Positions 11,601 to 22,177 of a stretch of 64,000 nt of DNA are shown in pieces. A program made the position numbers and the translations under genes. The notes under the pieces are model-generated. The model searched no databases. It saw only the letters and a list, made by a program, of their open reading frames with translations, and was not told the DNA's origin. The first letter of the stretch is position 1. Every line of letters begins with the position of its first letter. The stretch spans positions 868,001 through 932,000 of the forward strand of contig NC_035796.1 of assembly GCF_001653235.2 (NCBI RefSeq), read 5' to 3'. Source of the DNA: Pochonia chlamydosporia 170. Lineage: Eukaryota > Ascomycota > Sordariomycetes > Hypocreales > Clavicipitaceae.

Positions 11601-13448
11601 ACCGAAATTGGCTGGCGCTTCATGATGTCCTGGTCCAAGAGGCTGCTCACCACTGCCTGCCTCTGTTTCATCGTGTTCGTGCCGCTCCCCAGGCGGGCTG
11701 CGATACGGGTTAGTCTCCGACGGACTTGCTTGTCCTTCATGCCCAGACGGCGCCCCAAGGTTGAGGCCAGACATTCCAAAGTCACTTGTCGAGCCTTTCA
11801 CAGGAGTGCCCAGAACACCGACGCGGCTGGCATGGGTGTGTCCAGCGCTGCCCGTATCTTGCGCTCCACCAAGCACAGCGCTTCCAGATAATTCGTCGTC
11901 ACCAAATGGGTCAGTGTCAGTCCGAGGGCGAGAGCGCCAGGACTGCTGCGTAGGAGGGTTTTGGGAGTCGCCGGGCTTAGTAGCACTACTATCTGTAGAA
12001 TCCTTCGGAATCAAGTGAGCCAGACGACTACCACTTCCGCCAGGCGCAGCGCCACCAACTCTTTTGTCTCCGACTGCAGATGAGGGCATTGCAAAGTTGC
12101 CGAAACCGCCACCTCCCGGGGTTGCAGGATTCGACGAAGGCCACATGGATGTCATTCCCGCACTGCCGGCAGTATTCGAGCGAATCAGATTCCCAAACGG
12201 AAGCTTGCTCGAGGTTTCTCGTGCAGTTACCTCTGCGTCACCGTCATCAGGCTCAGACTCTCGCAAATCGTTGCTTCGTCGTTGCGTCCAAGGTGAGGAA
12301 TCCTCTCGGGAATACCGTCCGGCTGCCGTGGGGGAGGCGAGTGCACCACTAAATGGGTTCGATTCGATGGTTTCTCGTCGTCGCGTGCCCGGTCGAGTAG
12401 CGGAAGAGGGTGAGATGACTCCAAACGCGTTGCCAGAACCTTGGGAAACTGAAGCCTTTCGGCCGTTGACATTTCCCTGGTGTCCTTCTTTGTTTTGTGT
12501 TGGTGGTTTCAAGGGTGAGTTTATCTCAGTAGAAAAAGCCTACAACAAGGAGCACAGCGTCAGTCGGCTTGGGAAACGTCGCTGACAGGATTATATGGCT
12601 CGAGTCTGGAAACATACCTCCTTTTCCTCGATGGAAAGGTCTCGCAAGCCCATGGGGGCCGTATCTCCATTTTGATCCCAGCATGCTCCAGGCTCTTGTG
12701 GAACATGGTTATCGTTGGTCTTTCCCCAACCCCTCACGTTACCACCATTAACGTGTGTAGGGTCCCAGCCTGATATGAAAAGCCGGGATGCGTCATCAAC
12801 GGCTGTTCCTGGTTGAAACATGGCCAGTAGGTCATCCCTGGTGTATTGCGCGGAGCTAGTCTTGAAATTTGAGGGAAGCACGGGGGCTGTGTCAACTGGG
12901 AGTGGTTGCTGAACAGCGTGGTCGGCAGAAGGAGTTGATTGTGAAGCTTGGCCGATGGGGGTAGTTGACGATCGTCGGAGAGTGAGGGTGCCATTCGCGG
13001 ATCGACCGTCTCTACGTGACCTAGCCAGAAGGGTTAGTGAAAGTTGGCCAAAATTTGACTGCGCTTGAAGCTTGAAGTTGACTGCGAATGGTGGTGAGAT
13101 GGAAGCTGGGCATCATCAGATGGTTGGTTGTCATGATGACCACACGTGCCCATGGACGACTGGTCGCGCGTAGTGCTTCAAAATGTGTAAAAAAATTATC
13201 CGAAACTGGGCCATTGCCGCCTGACGACTGTCCTCAAAAGGACCCGGGATGAAGGGACACGGTATTAAGACTGCAAGCCGGGAAAAGTGCACGAGGTGGT
13301 GGTCAAAGGCGCGATGACAAGGGAATATCAAAACTCACCAGTCGCCTCCAGCAGGTCCCCTCCCATCTCCTCTGGCACCCCTCGCATCCCGATTCGCATT
13401 CTGACCAGCTGCAGCCGAGGCAAAGCTGGAAGGGAGATTGGACGTCAT
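8653..13448 (-). CDS. GYF-domain protein, Smy2/GIGYF type
   Basis: Spliced model on the minus strand: exons 13448-13339, 13020-12618, 12539-9047 and 8966-8653, giving 1439 aa with all phases consistent. Introns are 318, 78 and 80 bp and all are GT-AG. The GYF domain lies at about residues 700-765: WVYLDPQGHMQGPF, then M-x2-WYKANFF. Asp after WVYL is the residue that marks the Smy2 subclass, as opposed to the CD2BP2 subclass with Trp. The protein is otherwise low complexity, rich in Gly, Pro, Ser and Gln, with charged coiled-coil-like stretches following the GYF domain and near the C-terminal third (the repeated LxEIQ segments). GYF domains bind proline-rich ligands; family members act in mRNA repression and decay or secretory-pathway genetics. 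A lysine-rich tail ends the protein. Exon 1 is small and starts at the ATG in MTSNLPSSF. Confidence 0.88.
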
Positions 13449-15399
13449 ATTGGTCTTCTCCCACGGGTTGTGTTGTGTCGAAATATTGCGATTCACGAAT
13501 GGCTGCTTTCGTCCGGGTTTGTGGGTGGACGGAAGGGCGAAAAAGGGCTAAAAGCGTGGGTAGGCGAGAATGTGTGTAATACTGATAGTACAAGTTGAGG
13601 TATATGCAAAAGATGCCTTTCGGAGCAATTAAGCAATGCAAGAGTACGCGCAGAGAGCTGATAAAGTCGTGTATGGTATACAAAGCGTGAGGTGGAAGTT
13701 GGTGGAAAGCTAGATCGAGCTGTGAGGCTAGTAGGTGGGAAAAACCTGAGGTTTGGCGAAAAGGCAAAATTGTAGGACGAAGTCATGGTCGAAGCGCAGC
13801 CACACTTGCCCACCCAGTCTGGTCCAGTCTCGTCTGGTCGGGTCCGTTGCGCCTGGTTGACGCAGGGCAAGCTGGCTGGGCTGCCACTGGGGCTGGACTG
13901 GGACGTGACTGGACCAGACACTGGACTGAACTGGGCCCGAGAAGACAGACTGTCGGGTCGGTCGGTGGGCACCGCCAGACACACTGACGGCGGCACTCTG
14001 GCCGACTAATTACTGTGAGTGGCTGGGCAGCTTCGAGGCGCGATGAGCTAGACCGGAACAAGCACCGCCCGAACTTTAACCGTCACCGCTTTGTGAGGGC
14101 TCAATCCTAACGTGGAGTCATTCTGATTGTCTGAATGCAGACTGCATCAAGTTGACGCCAGACTCAGATTCGCGTGCTCAAGTGCTCCATAGCAGAATAG
14201 CTAAACCACCATCTATCTAGGTGGGTACTCCGTACTTGCTCGAGGTTTGCTATTATGATCTAGCCACCCGTACACCGCGTCTGGTTATTACGTGTCGTCA
14301 GTGCTTTCTTGCATGTGCATGTGAGCAATGACCAACGGATGTCTCCCAAGAGCACCATGTGCATGTATTGATATCAAGTTCTGGTCTCTCCAACATCGTC
14401 ACTTGTCAGCGATTCCATACACTCCTTAGGGTCCACAGCCTTCTATTAATTTCCGCCCTGTAAGATTTACAGAATCTCCGAAATATCCAGGTATCAAAAT
14501 ATCACGCGTGGCCACATATGACGACATTGAATCCAACGATGTAAGTTTGCAGTCTATTGTTTTAGTTATAGACGGCGCCACAGCCTAACAGCACGTGGAC
14601 GCCATGTTTGGTGTCATTTCTAGATATACATTACGTATCTGGTCTTTGCGGCTTCTCGTTATAATTTGAGGTTAGGTTCGAGTCCCAACAACGCGCTTGG
14701 TTTCTTCTTTGTAGTCTAGTTGCCTTCTAGTTGGATAGGCTTCTGATTGGTCTACAGAACTCCGCGTCTATTCTGGGATTTAGAGTTCTAAGGGGATAAC
14801 CGTGAATGGGACCAAGTTGGACAAACAAACCAAGCCGAAATACGCGTTGCCTGACTAGAAGCTTGCCATTGCTGCAGTGGCATCCCCCACTCTAGCTTTT
14901 TCTTCTGCGTGTACACGCGTAGTACGGTTTCTTGTGACGACCTGTTCTCACTCCGTAGTACGAGCGGTCATCTAGCAAGGTAGACTAACAGGTCGCTGCA
15001 CCTTTCATACTGGTGCATTTGTAGAGGTCACCCCAAAGGGTAGTCTTCACCAAGACTACAGGCCGTACCTTTCAGCCTTCAATTCAATGAGTTCGTGTTG
15101 ATGCCTTTATGGTGACCAGGGTTGTGACGGTAGAGTCACAAGTGTGCCCAGAGACCGGAGACATGCTAGGACAAAGAATGGCTGATCCTGTCTGCGCCTG
15201 CCGCTATTTCTTCAATAAAAGCAACAGTAAATGCGCATGAAGAGTGTTTACAACAAAGCCTGATACAACCAAGGCCTGAAGTAAGGGTGCTGTGGGAAGC
15301 ATCGACTGCATAAGCTGGGAGCGCTCCGTCAAGAAGGATTCTTATGTTGTTCCTGACTTTCGGCTCCAATATATTTAAAGCGTAGCACAGGCGCCGATT
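13449..15399. other. Intergenic region upstream of the GYF gene
   Basis: Nearly 2 kb containing the GYF promoter and, at its right end, the 3' UTR of POP4. The segment 13800-13960 is dense in CTGG(A/T)C words on both strands. An exact match to the RNA polymerase III B-box consensus occurs at 14675-14685, without a recognisable tRNA around it. No protein-coding gene is supported. Confidence 0.6.
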
Positions 15400-16080
15400 T
15401 CAAAGATTGGGAAGGAAGTGTTGTTTGAATTTCCGATTGGCTCGATCGGCAGAGCGAAGCATAAGTTGATCTCCAAGAATCTCAAAAACAAAGGGTTTCG
15501 AGTCGGCTGCCAGTTGGGTTGTTTCTGGTTTGACTTCCACGCGAAAAGTTGTTCCCTCTTTGGGAACAATTTTCAGTCCCTTCTTCTCAGTAATTATTTC
15601 CATGACGAATTTGCGATCGCGGACAATAATGCCTTTGATGCCGACTCGTCCTGTACATCGGCTTCTGACAACCTCTGTAAATGCACCATGTAGTTCGGCA
15701 CTGGCTAGTTTGGCGGCTGCTTCAGGGCCACCACGGAAGATGTCGTTTCCCAAAATTTCTCTCGCATATCCCTGCCACAATTCGCAGAGGGGCTTGTAGA
15801 TGCTATACTTCTGACCGTCTTTGGGAATGTCGTAGAGCCCTAGCCTCCGCCGGTCTCGGGACGAAAGAGGCTTTGGACGAATCTTGGCCCTTGATTTCTT
15901 TTGATCACGAGCTTTTCTTCGTGCCGCTCTAGCATTGGCAGCGGCTGGCGGGGGTGACGATGGCCGAAGGTGTAGTGTGCGGTGTTGGATCTTCTCGTTA
16001 TAGATGCGGTTGACGCTGTCTGGGGAATGTGCTCTGGCCAGCAGGTTTTGGGTGGCCTGCTGGGGAGTTGGTGTCGCCAT
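15400..16080 (-). CDS. POP4: RNase P/MRP protein subunit Pop4 (Rpp29)
   Basis: Single-exon gene of 226 aa. The N-terminal half is basic (RRKARDQKKSRAKIRPK), and the C-terminal half (about 105-215) is a small beta-barrel of the Rpp29/UPF0086 family. Recognisable blocks include LWQGYAREIL, then ADLHG-like SAELHGAF, then CTGRVGIKGIIVRDRKFVMEI and FRVEV. Pop4 binds the RNA subunit of RNase P (tRNA 5' processing) and RNase MRP (rRNA processing) in the nucleus and nucleolus. Length matches fungal homologues. It is divergent from the acyltransferase gene, with about 630 bp between the start codons, so the two may share a promoter region. Confidence 0.92.
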   Translation of the reverse strand: MATPTPQQATQNLLARAHSPDSVNRIYNEKIQHRTLHLRPSSPPPAAANARAARRKARDQKKSRAKIRPKPLSSRDRRRLGLYDIPKDGQKYSIYKPLCELWQGYAREILGNDIFRGGPEAAAKLASAELHGAFTEVVRSRCTGRVGIKGIIVRDRKFVMEIITEKKGLKIVPKEGTTFRVEVKPETTQLAADSKPFVFEILGDQLMLRSADRANRKFKQHFLPNL

Positions 16081-16711
16081 AGTGTTGACCCGTGGTAATT
16101 CTTACAGGATCATGCACCTTTCGGGTGGCCTCGGAATTTCGAATCTGTGAGATTGGAGATAGGGTGACGCCATGCGGAGGAGGTTGAGGTTGATTTGAAG
16201 GAAAAGAAAAGCAGCTATCAATCTAAATCCACTTGACATCGGTTGGCTGTGGCAGCTCGGAAGATTGAAGACCAGTTGCATGTGCCCCACAGCGGTCGGC
16301 CACAGGCGGCTCGGCCACTACTGCCAACCATGAGCCGCCTGTGTTCGGAGCTCAGGGCGTGGCCCAAGCTCCCAGTGCCAGCACCACCAATGGCTTCACA
16401 TGTCCCTCTCTCCCTCGGCTGTGGTCTGGTGGTGATCAAATCAAATGGCAACTGGAAACTTGGTCAGTCGTTCTCCCCCCCCCACAATATTACCCCGGCC
16501 GCCCGCTCTTGAGATCCTTAGCTCCTCAACTCCATTCAATGCTGTCGCCATATATCAGCTTTTCCATTGAGGATGCCGCGCTGGTTGAGCTTGATTTTGA
16601 CGGTATAGCTATTGTGCGATAGTGCCTACTTGAGCTCCTCACTTTGGCTACCGTCACATACGACAACATTGATTGACTCCCAGCCTTGCATCCTCAACTG
16701 CTACTGACAAC
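16081..16711. promoter_or_regulatory. Divergent promoter region of POP4 and the acyltransferase
   Basis: The region of 631 bp separates two divergently oriented start codons, so it must contain both promoters. I see no conserved operator that I can name. A C-rich tract near 16475-16484 and pyrimidine-rich stretches precede the plus-strand start. Confidence 0.6.
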
Positions 16712-19340
16712 ATGCCACCCTACGATGAGTCTCCTGAGGCTGGCAGCAACTCGGCGCCCGACCTGCAAATTCTCGGAGATGAAATCACTTTGCAACCCAG
16801 TGGCTACGTCGAACCGGAAGGTGGCCACGAGGGCAAGGAAGAGGCATTGATGAACCAATTCGCTTCGTTCCGAGCCGAACCTTTACAGTACGGCATTGTA
16901 CATCCTCAGTCCACGCCTGCGAATTGTCCCGAAAGCTAACTTTTCTATCTTATAGATTTCTCCGAGAAGTGTCGCTATACGTTTCCGGTCAAGGTTGGCG
17001 AGCATATGATAATGTCATAGGTCAGCCAGTCTTTTACTCTGGCTTTTCCGAAAATATGAAGTCCATGGTCTTGTCAGCCCCATTGCTTCAGCAACGCATA
17101 ACCAAGCTCGCCGAGGACAGAGTTGCCGTTGAGATCAAAGAGGGGCTCTTAAACAAACAAGACAAAGATTTCGGGGTCAAGTGTGCTCAGAGGCGAAATG
17201 TTCTCGAGGGTGCACTGCAGGAAGTCGCCGATAAGATGACGGATGACATGATTTGCAAAATGGAGAGCAAGACGTTCATTCGTGGAGCATACTATATGGT
17301 CACCCAGCTTCTGACCAGAGCATATCACCAAGGGATACATGTGTCTAGCGAAGAAGTGCTGCGCCTTCGAAAGGTCGCTGACATTGCCGCCAAGAAGAAG
17401 CAGAGCATCATCTTCTTACCCAGCCACCGATCCCACGTCGACTACGTGTCGTTGCAGCTTATTTGCTATCGCCTCGGTCTTACGTTGCCTATTGTTGTTG
17501 CAGGAGATAATCTCAATTTTCCACTTGTTGGCAGCTTCCTACAACATGCTGGTGCCATGTGGATTCGACGTTCGTTTGGCGATGATGCTTTGTACACGAC
17601 ACTAGTGCAGAGCTACATCGACACTCTGCTACAAGAGGGATACAACTTTGAATGCTTCATTGAAGGCGGCCGTTCTCGTACCGGAAAGCTGCTGCCGCCA
17701 AAGTTTGGCATTCTCAGCTTCATTCTTGACAGTATTCTCTCCGGCCGGGTGAACGACGCCATTGTGTGTCCGGTCAGCACCCAGTATGACAAAGTCATCG
17801 AAACCGAAGGTTACGTTACCGAATTACTGGGAGTGCCGAAGAAGAAGGAGAATTTGGCGGATTTCCTCTCTGGTGGCTCGTCCGTTTTGTCACTGAAGCT
17901 TGGCAGAGTTGATGTCAGGTTCCACGAGCCATGGAGTCTACGGCAATTTGTCGATGAGCAACTTACGCGTCTTCCCACTATCCCGCCTGGACTAGATACC
18001 GACCACCGCAACCCCGATGTGCGTGCAGCAAGAGAAAAGATTTTGAGGACCATGGGTTACAAAGTGCTCGGTGACATTAACGCCGTGTCCGTGGTTATGC
18101 CGACAGCTCTGATCGGTACTGTTCTCCTCACTCTGCGCGGTCGTGGAGTCGGCTTGCAAGAACTGATTCGCCGCGTCGAATGGCTGACTGCCCGAATCCG
18201 TGCCAAGGGAGGCCGCGTTGCTCACTTCGGTAATGCACCCACCTCTGAAATCATCAATCGTGGACTGGACGTACTGGGCAAGGACCTCGTTGGCGTTTTA
18301 GATGGCTTGGCGGAACCAACTTTCTACGCGGTCGACCGATTCCAATTATCGTTCTACCGGAACATGACCATTCATTTGTTCATTTATGAGGCGCTTGTTA
18401 GTGCGGCGTTGTATATGCATGTGAAGCGCGGAGGTGGGCCGTCTATGCAGGATATATCATACGGAGAATTGAAGGACCAAGTGTTCTTCCTGTCTTCCCT
18501 TTTCCGCGGAGAGTTTATCTTCGGGTCAGCTGGTCTTGTGACCAATCTGGATAACACTCTGCGCGGCCTCGAGGCAGATCATATAGTTCGCCTCGACCGC
18601 GACGAGAATGGCCATGTTACCACAATCGGACTTTCGGCGGAGGAGCGCAAGGCGGGCCGCGAGAACTATGACTTCTATTGCTTCTTGATTTGGCCTTTTA
18701 TAGAAGCCAGCTGGTTGGCGGCCGTCTCTCTTATGGGCTTATCTCCCCCGCCAGGGAGCAACGGAGATATCTGGGTAGAGCAAAACAAAGCACAGAACAA
18801 CGCACAACTTGTAAGTAATTTATTTCCTGGACCCTTGATGAGATTGAAACTTCCATTATACTGACTGGGCGTTAGTTGGGCAAAACCCTTTACCACCAAG
18901 GAGATTTATCCTACTTTGAAGCCGTCAACAAGGAGACGCTCAAAAATTCGTACACCCGCTTTGAGCAAGACCAGATTGTACACGTCGTGAAATCTAAGGA
19001 CCCTAAGATTCCGCCAAGAATCCAACTCGACCCGGAATGGCAGCCTTCTCGAGACCCTGAAACTGGTGCCCTCATTGCGGCCGGCAAGCTGTGGGATTTC
19101 ACCGAAAAGATTGCTAGTTCACGTCGCGAAGGCAAGAACCGACGTGATGGGGCCACGGTTAGTGTTCGTGTCCTACGATTGACGGACGAGCTCGGAGCAA
19201 AGCTGTTTGCCGAGGCTGTTGAAGGAGAGAAGGAGGGCAAGAACAAGGTGCCGAGTCGACTCAGCGCCGAGGACCAAGAGACGCACAAGAAGGACGTGCG
19301 ACGGAGAAAGAAGAAGCTGAACCAGAGGGCACATTTGTAA
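16712..19340 (+). CDS. PlsB/GNPAT-type glycerol-3-phosphate or DHAP acyltransferase with PTS1-like end
   Basis: Exons 16712-16887, 16956-18810 and 18876-19340 give 831 aa; phases are 2, 0 and 0, all GT-AG. All four acyltransferase blocks are visible: HRSHVD at 216-221 (catalytic H-x4-D), GDNLNFPLVG, FIEGGRSRTGK at about 293-303 and CPVSTQYDK. The segment after block IV (TELLGVPKKKE) resembles mammalian GNPAT. This family makes 1-acyl-G3P or 1-acyl-DHAP, the first step of glycerolipid or ether-lipid synthesis. The final tripeptide AHL fits the PTS1 consensus [SAC][KRH][LM], which favours a peroxisomal, GNPAT-like enzyme over the microsomal Gat1/Gat2 type. Substrate preference cannot be read from sequence. 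Exon 1 is acidic and unrelated to known domains. The gene converges on pantothenate synthetase, 258 bp away. Confidence 0.9.
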
Positions 19341-19598
19341 AACAAAAAGGGAATAATTGTGAATGTTGCATATTTGTACAATCAGAAAACATCTATATAC
19401 CCACGAATATTAACGCTTTTTCAGACGCCATGATATAAGTCCTGAAGCGTTCCACCTGAATACGTCAGCATCCTAACGGTAAATATATTTACATGGTTGT
19501 AACATGGTCTTTGTCCTCTGCCATGTGTCGAACTCGTATTGATTACTAGCCCTTGAACAGAACGGTAAATTTGCTAGTGCCATAGATATGATGTTGTC

Positions 19599-20729
19599 TC
19601 AAGTTGACTTGGGCGGTAGAATAATATTGTCAATCAGCCGGACAGCAGGACCGCCAGAATGACCCAGGTCCTCACCGTTTTGCGGCTCCTCTACTGGCAG
19701 CATTCGCACAGCACCGCTCAACACAGCCCCCTTTGCTACATCAATAGTATCTACCTCCTGCAGTGAATCAGGATCGGCAAGAGAAATGTAATCAATCTCA
19801 AACAGAACTCTTTCACTTGGCTTCATGTCCCTTTGCGCCCTGAGCATCATGTCGCAAACATCCTGGGCGGCTCCAAGGACCGATGCCCGGTCTGTTCGTC
19901 CAGCGCGGTACGCATTCTCAGCAGCTCTCAGAGCAGTGTTGAGAACAATGGCCACCTCACGACGCCTAGTTCCAAGGTAGACATTCCTTGAGGCCATGGC
20001 CAGACCGTCCGCCTCGCGTTCGGTCGGACAAATGACCACCTCCGTAGGGACCATGAGATCCTTCACCATGCGCCGAATAACGACCGTCTGCTGGACGTCT
20101 TTCTGGCCGAAATACACCTTTTCGGGCTGAACGATGTTGAAAAGCTTCATGCAAACAGTTGCGACGCCACGGAAAAAGGTTGGTCGGCTGGCGCCCTCAA
20201 GAACCTCGGCCACGGGTGTTATTGTAACAAAACTCCCCTTGCTGTCAATGGCCTGTCCAGGAAACCCAGAGGGATATATCTCCGGCGTAGTAGGCGCAAA
20301 TACCGCCGATATCCTCCCCAGATTGCCTCCGTCATCCGCCAATTCGCGATCGAGCTTTGCCAGCGCAGCGATATCCGTCTCCCAAGTGACAGGATAAGAC
20401 GACAGGTCCTCCTTGACACCAAATTGCGCAGGATTGACATAGATGCTCACTACAACATGATGGTTCTCCCTGGCAGCGGCCCGGATCAAAGCCAGATGAC
20501 CTTCATGTAAGGCGCCCATTGTCGGCACGAGGCCCACGCTGCGATAGTTGATCATTTGCGGCTTCCTCCATTTCCGGACATCGTCGACCGCGCGGAACAC
20601 GCGAATTGGTGATTGCGGCACAGTTTCAGCGGCGGTCCGCAACGACCGTGTGAAGAAAAAGGGTGACGTTGTATACCGAGGGCAAAGTGCGGCACGTGCC
20701 CCCGTGCTTGATGCGACTAAACGCTGCAT
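19599..20729 (-). CDS. Pantothenate synthetase (pantoate-beta-alanine ligase)
   Basis: Single-exon gene of 376 aa from the ATG at 20729. It joins pantoate and beta-alanine with ATP, the last step of pantothenate synthesis and so a precursor step for CoA. Class I nucleotidyltransferase motifs are plain: PTMGALHEGH at 69-78 (the HxGH signature), NPAQFG, FFRGVATVCMKLFNIVQP, GQKDVQQ and MASRN. An insert between about residues 120 and 160 makes it longer than the bacterial enzyme of about 280 aa, as is usual in fungi. The first 40 residues contain several Arg and Ser residues and no acids, which resembles a mitochondrial presequence; the C-terminus has no peroxisomal signal. Confidence 0.94.
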   Translation of the reverse strand: MQRLVASSTGARAALCPRYTTSPFFFTRSLRTAAETVPQSPIRVFRAVDDVRKWRKPQMINYRSVGLVPTMGALHEGHLALIRAAARENHHVVVSIYVNPAQFGVKEDLSSYPVTWETDIAALAKLDRELADDGGNLGRISAVFAPTTPEIYPSGFPGQAIDSKGSFVTITPVAEVLEGASRPTFFRGVATVCMKLFNIVQPEKVYFGQKDVQQTVVIRRMVKDLMVPTEVVICPTEREADGLAMASRNVYLGTRRREVAIVLNTALRAAENAYRAGRTDRASVLGAAQDVCDMMLRAQRDMKPSERVLFEIDYISLADPDSLQEVDTIDVAKGAVLSGAVRMLPVEEPQNGEDLGHSGGPAVRLIDNIILPPKST

Positions 20730-22177
20730 TGTGGATGCGGAAGCAGGTAAAAATGAGAATTTTCGTGACAAAAGGGGAATGGAGGGGAGTCAGAAGGGAG
20801 AATTGAATTTAATCGCCATTTTTGGGGCCTCAATGGCCCTGAAAAGGAGGCTGTTCGTGATGGTTTCTGCTGCGGAGATTTGAGGACGCCGGAGATTTTG
20901 ACGGGGATTGCGACGGGAAGTGAAGTGAGGTGAGATGAAGGGGATGAGTCAGCAAATGTTGGATGAAGCAGTATACGGAGATGAGCGAGACAGTTTGGTG
21001 ATGATGAGCGATGAAAAAAAAAAAATTGATGAAATTTATGAGGATACTGCAAGAGCGAGGTTATTTTAAATACATTCAAAATCTCAGTAAGTACAGTACT
21101 GTAATTAAAGAACATGATGAATCAATTGCGAAAAGTTTTCGCAGCGAATATGATTGTTGAGCTGTGGCTGCTGTGCTGTGCTTTGCATCGAGTGGATAAG
21201 GCAAGGGTGTGTGTTTGAGCGGTGATGATCTGGAATTCTGAATTAGGCATCTGATCTTGCCGTGTTTGCTGCCGACAAATAATCTTACCATACGTGTTAC
21301 TTAAGTACAATCCGGAAGAAAACTTTGTCTTTGTACCTTGTGGATTGCATTTTTCAACAAAGAGATATTCAGCTGGATACCATGTAACCAGCCTCTCCAA
21401 CAGGAGGGTGGGCTGGAACACACCACTCGATTGACGACTCGACAAAGTTTTGATGGGGGCCAAAAACTGTGCTGTATCGTATAAAGCCCAATGACAATAG
21501 CAACGTATTTGTGGTCTGGGCGGTAAGTACGGTAGAGAAAAAGCGCTTGGGCCGATTCATTCCACGAGGTCATTCCACGAGGTCTGGTGTTGATACTTCG
21601 GCGCCGAAAGCCGGGCTACCAAGGTCTCACATCTGTGGAGAGGTCTAAACTCCGGAAGTGTCGTGATGGAGACATGCGAGAGTACATGGTCTCGTGACTG
21701 CTGTTGACCGCCTCAAGCGAAATCGCCTCCGGTGAGATCGAGATTAGTATTTTCATATTTTTCGTTTCGTTTCGTTTGGCATCGGCACGAGCAGAGACAC
21801 ATTTGACATGGCGAGCCATAGCCATCAAGGTTTGAGAGTTTCCCGGGTCCATGTGCGTGACAAGTCATTTTCACACAGGCTGTACATTATTTCATAGGAG
21901 ATTGTGTTTCCCGATTTCGAGTATTAAATACATCTATCCATTATAAAGTCTAACATATTCCCCTTCTCTTCAACTCCCGAAACGCCGAATGCTTGCACAA
22001 AGCCAGTTATACCCGCTACCCGATGCAATTATTACTATGTGGTAGTTTCACAAATCACAAAAACTGCCATCGCTCCCGCAGATGAGTCTATTATACCGTC
22101 TTTAACCGTTGGAGTCGCACTCCTTGTCCGGCTGAAGCGTGAGTTAATAAAAAAAACAACCTTGCCCCAGCACAGGC
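20730..22177. other. Intergenic region, pantothenate synthetase promoter to MFS 3' end
   Basis: About 1.45 kb. It contains the PanC promoter and leader next to 20730, and the 3' UTR of the MFS gene at the right end. A short TTTCG repeat lies near 21761-21778. No gene is supported. Confidence 0.6.

Noticed and set aside
12064..12585. Open frame of about 173 codons on the plus strand opposite the GYF gene
   Set aside because: Antisense shadow of a low-complexity Gly/Ser/Pro region; no domain.
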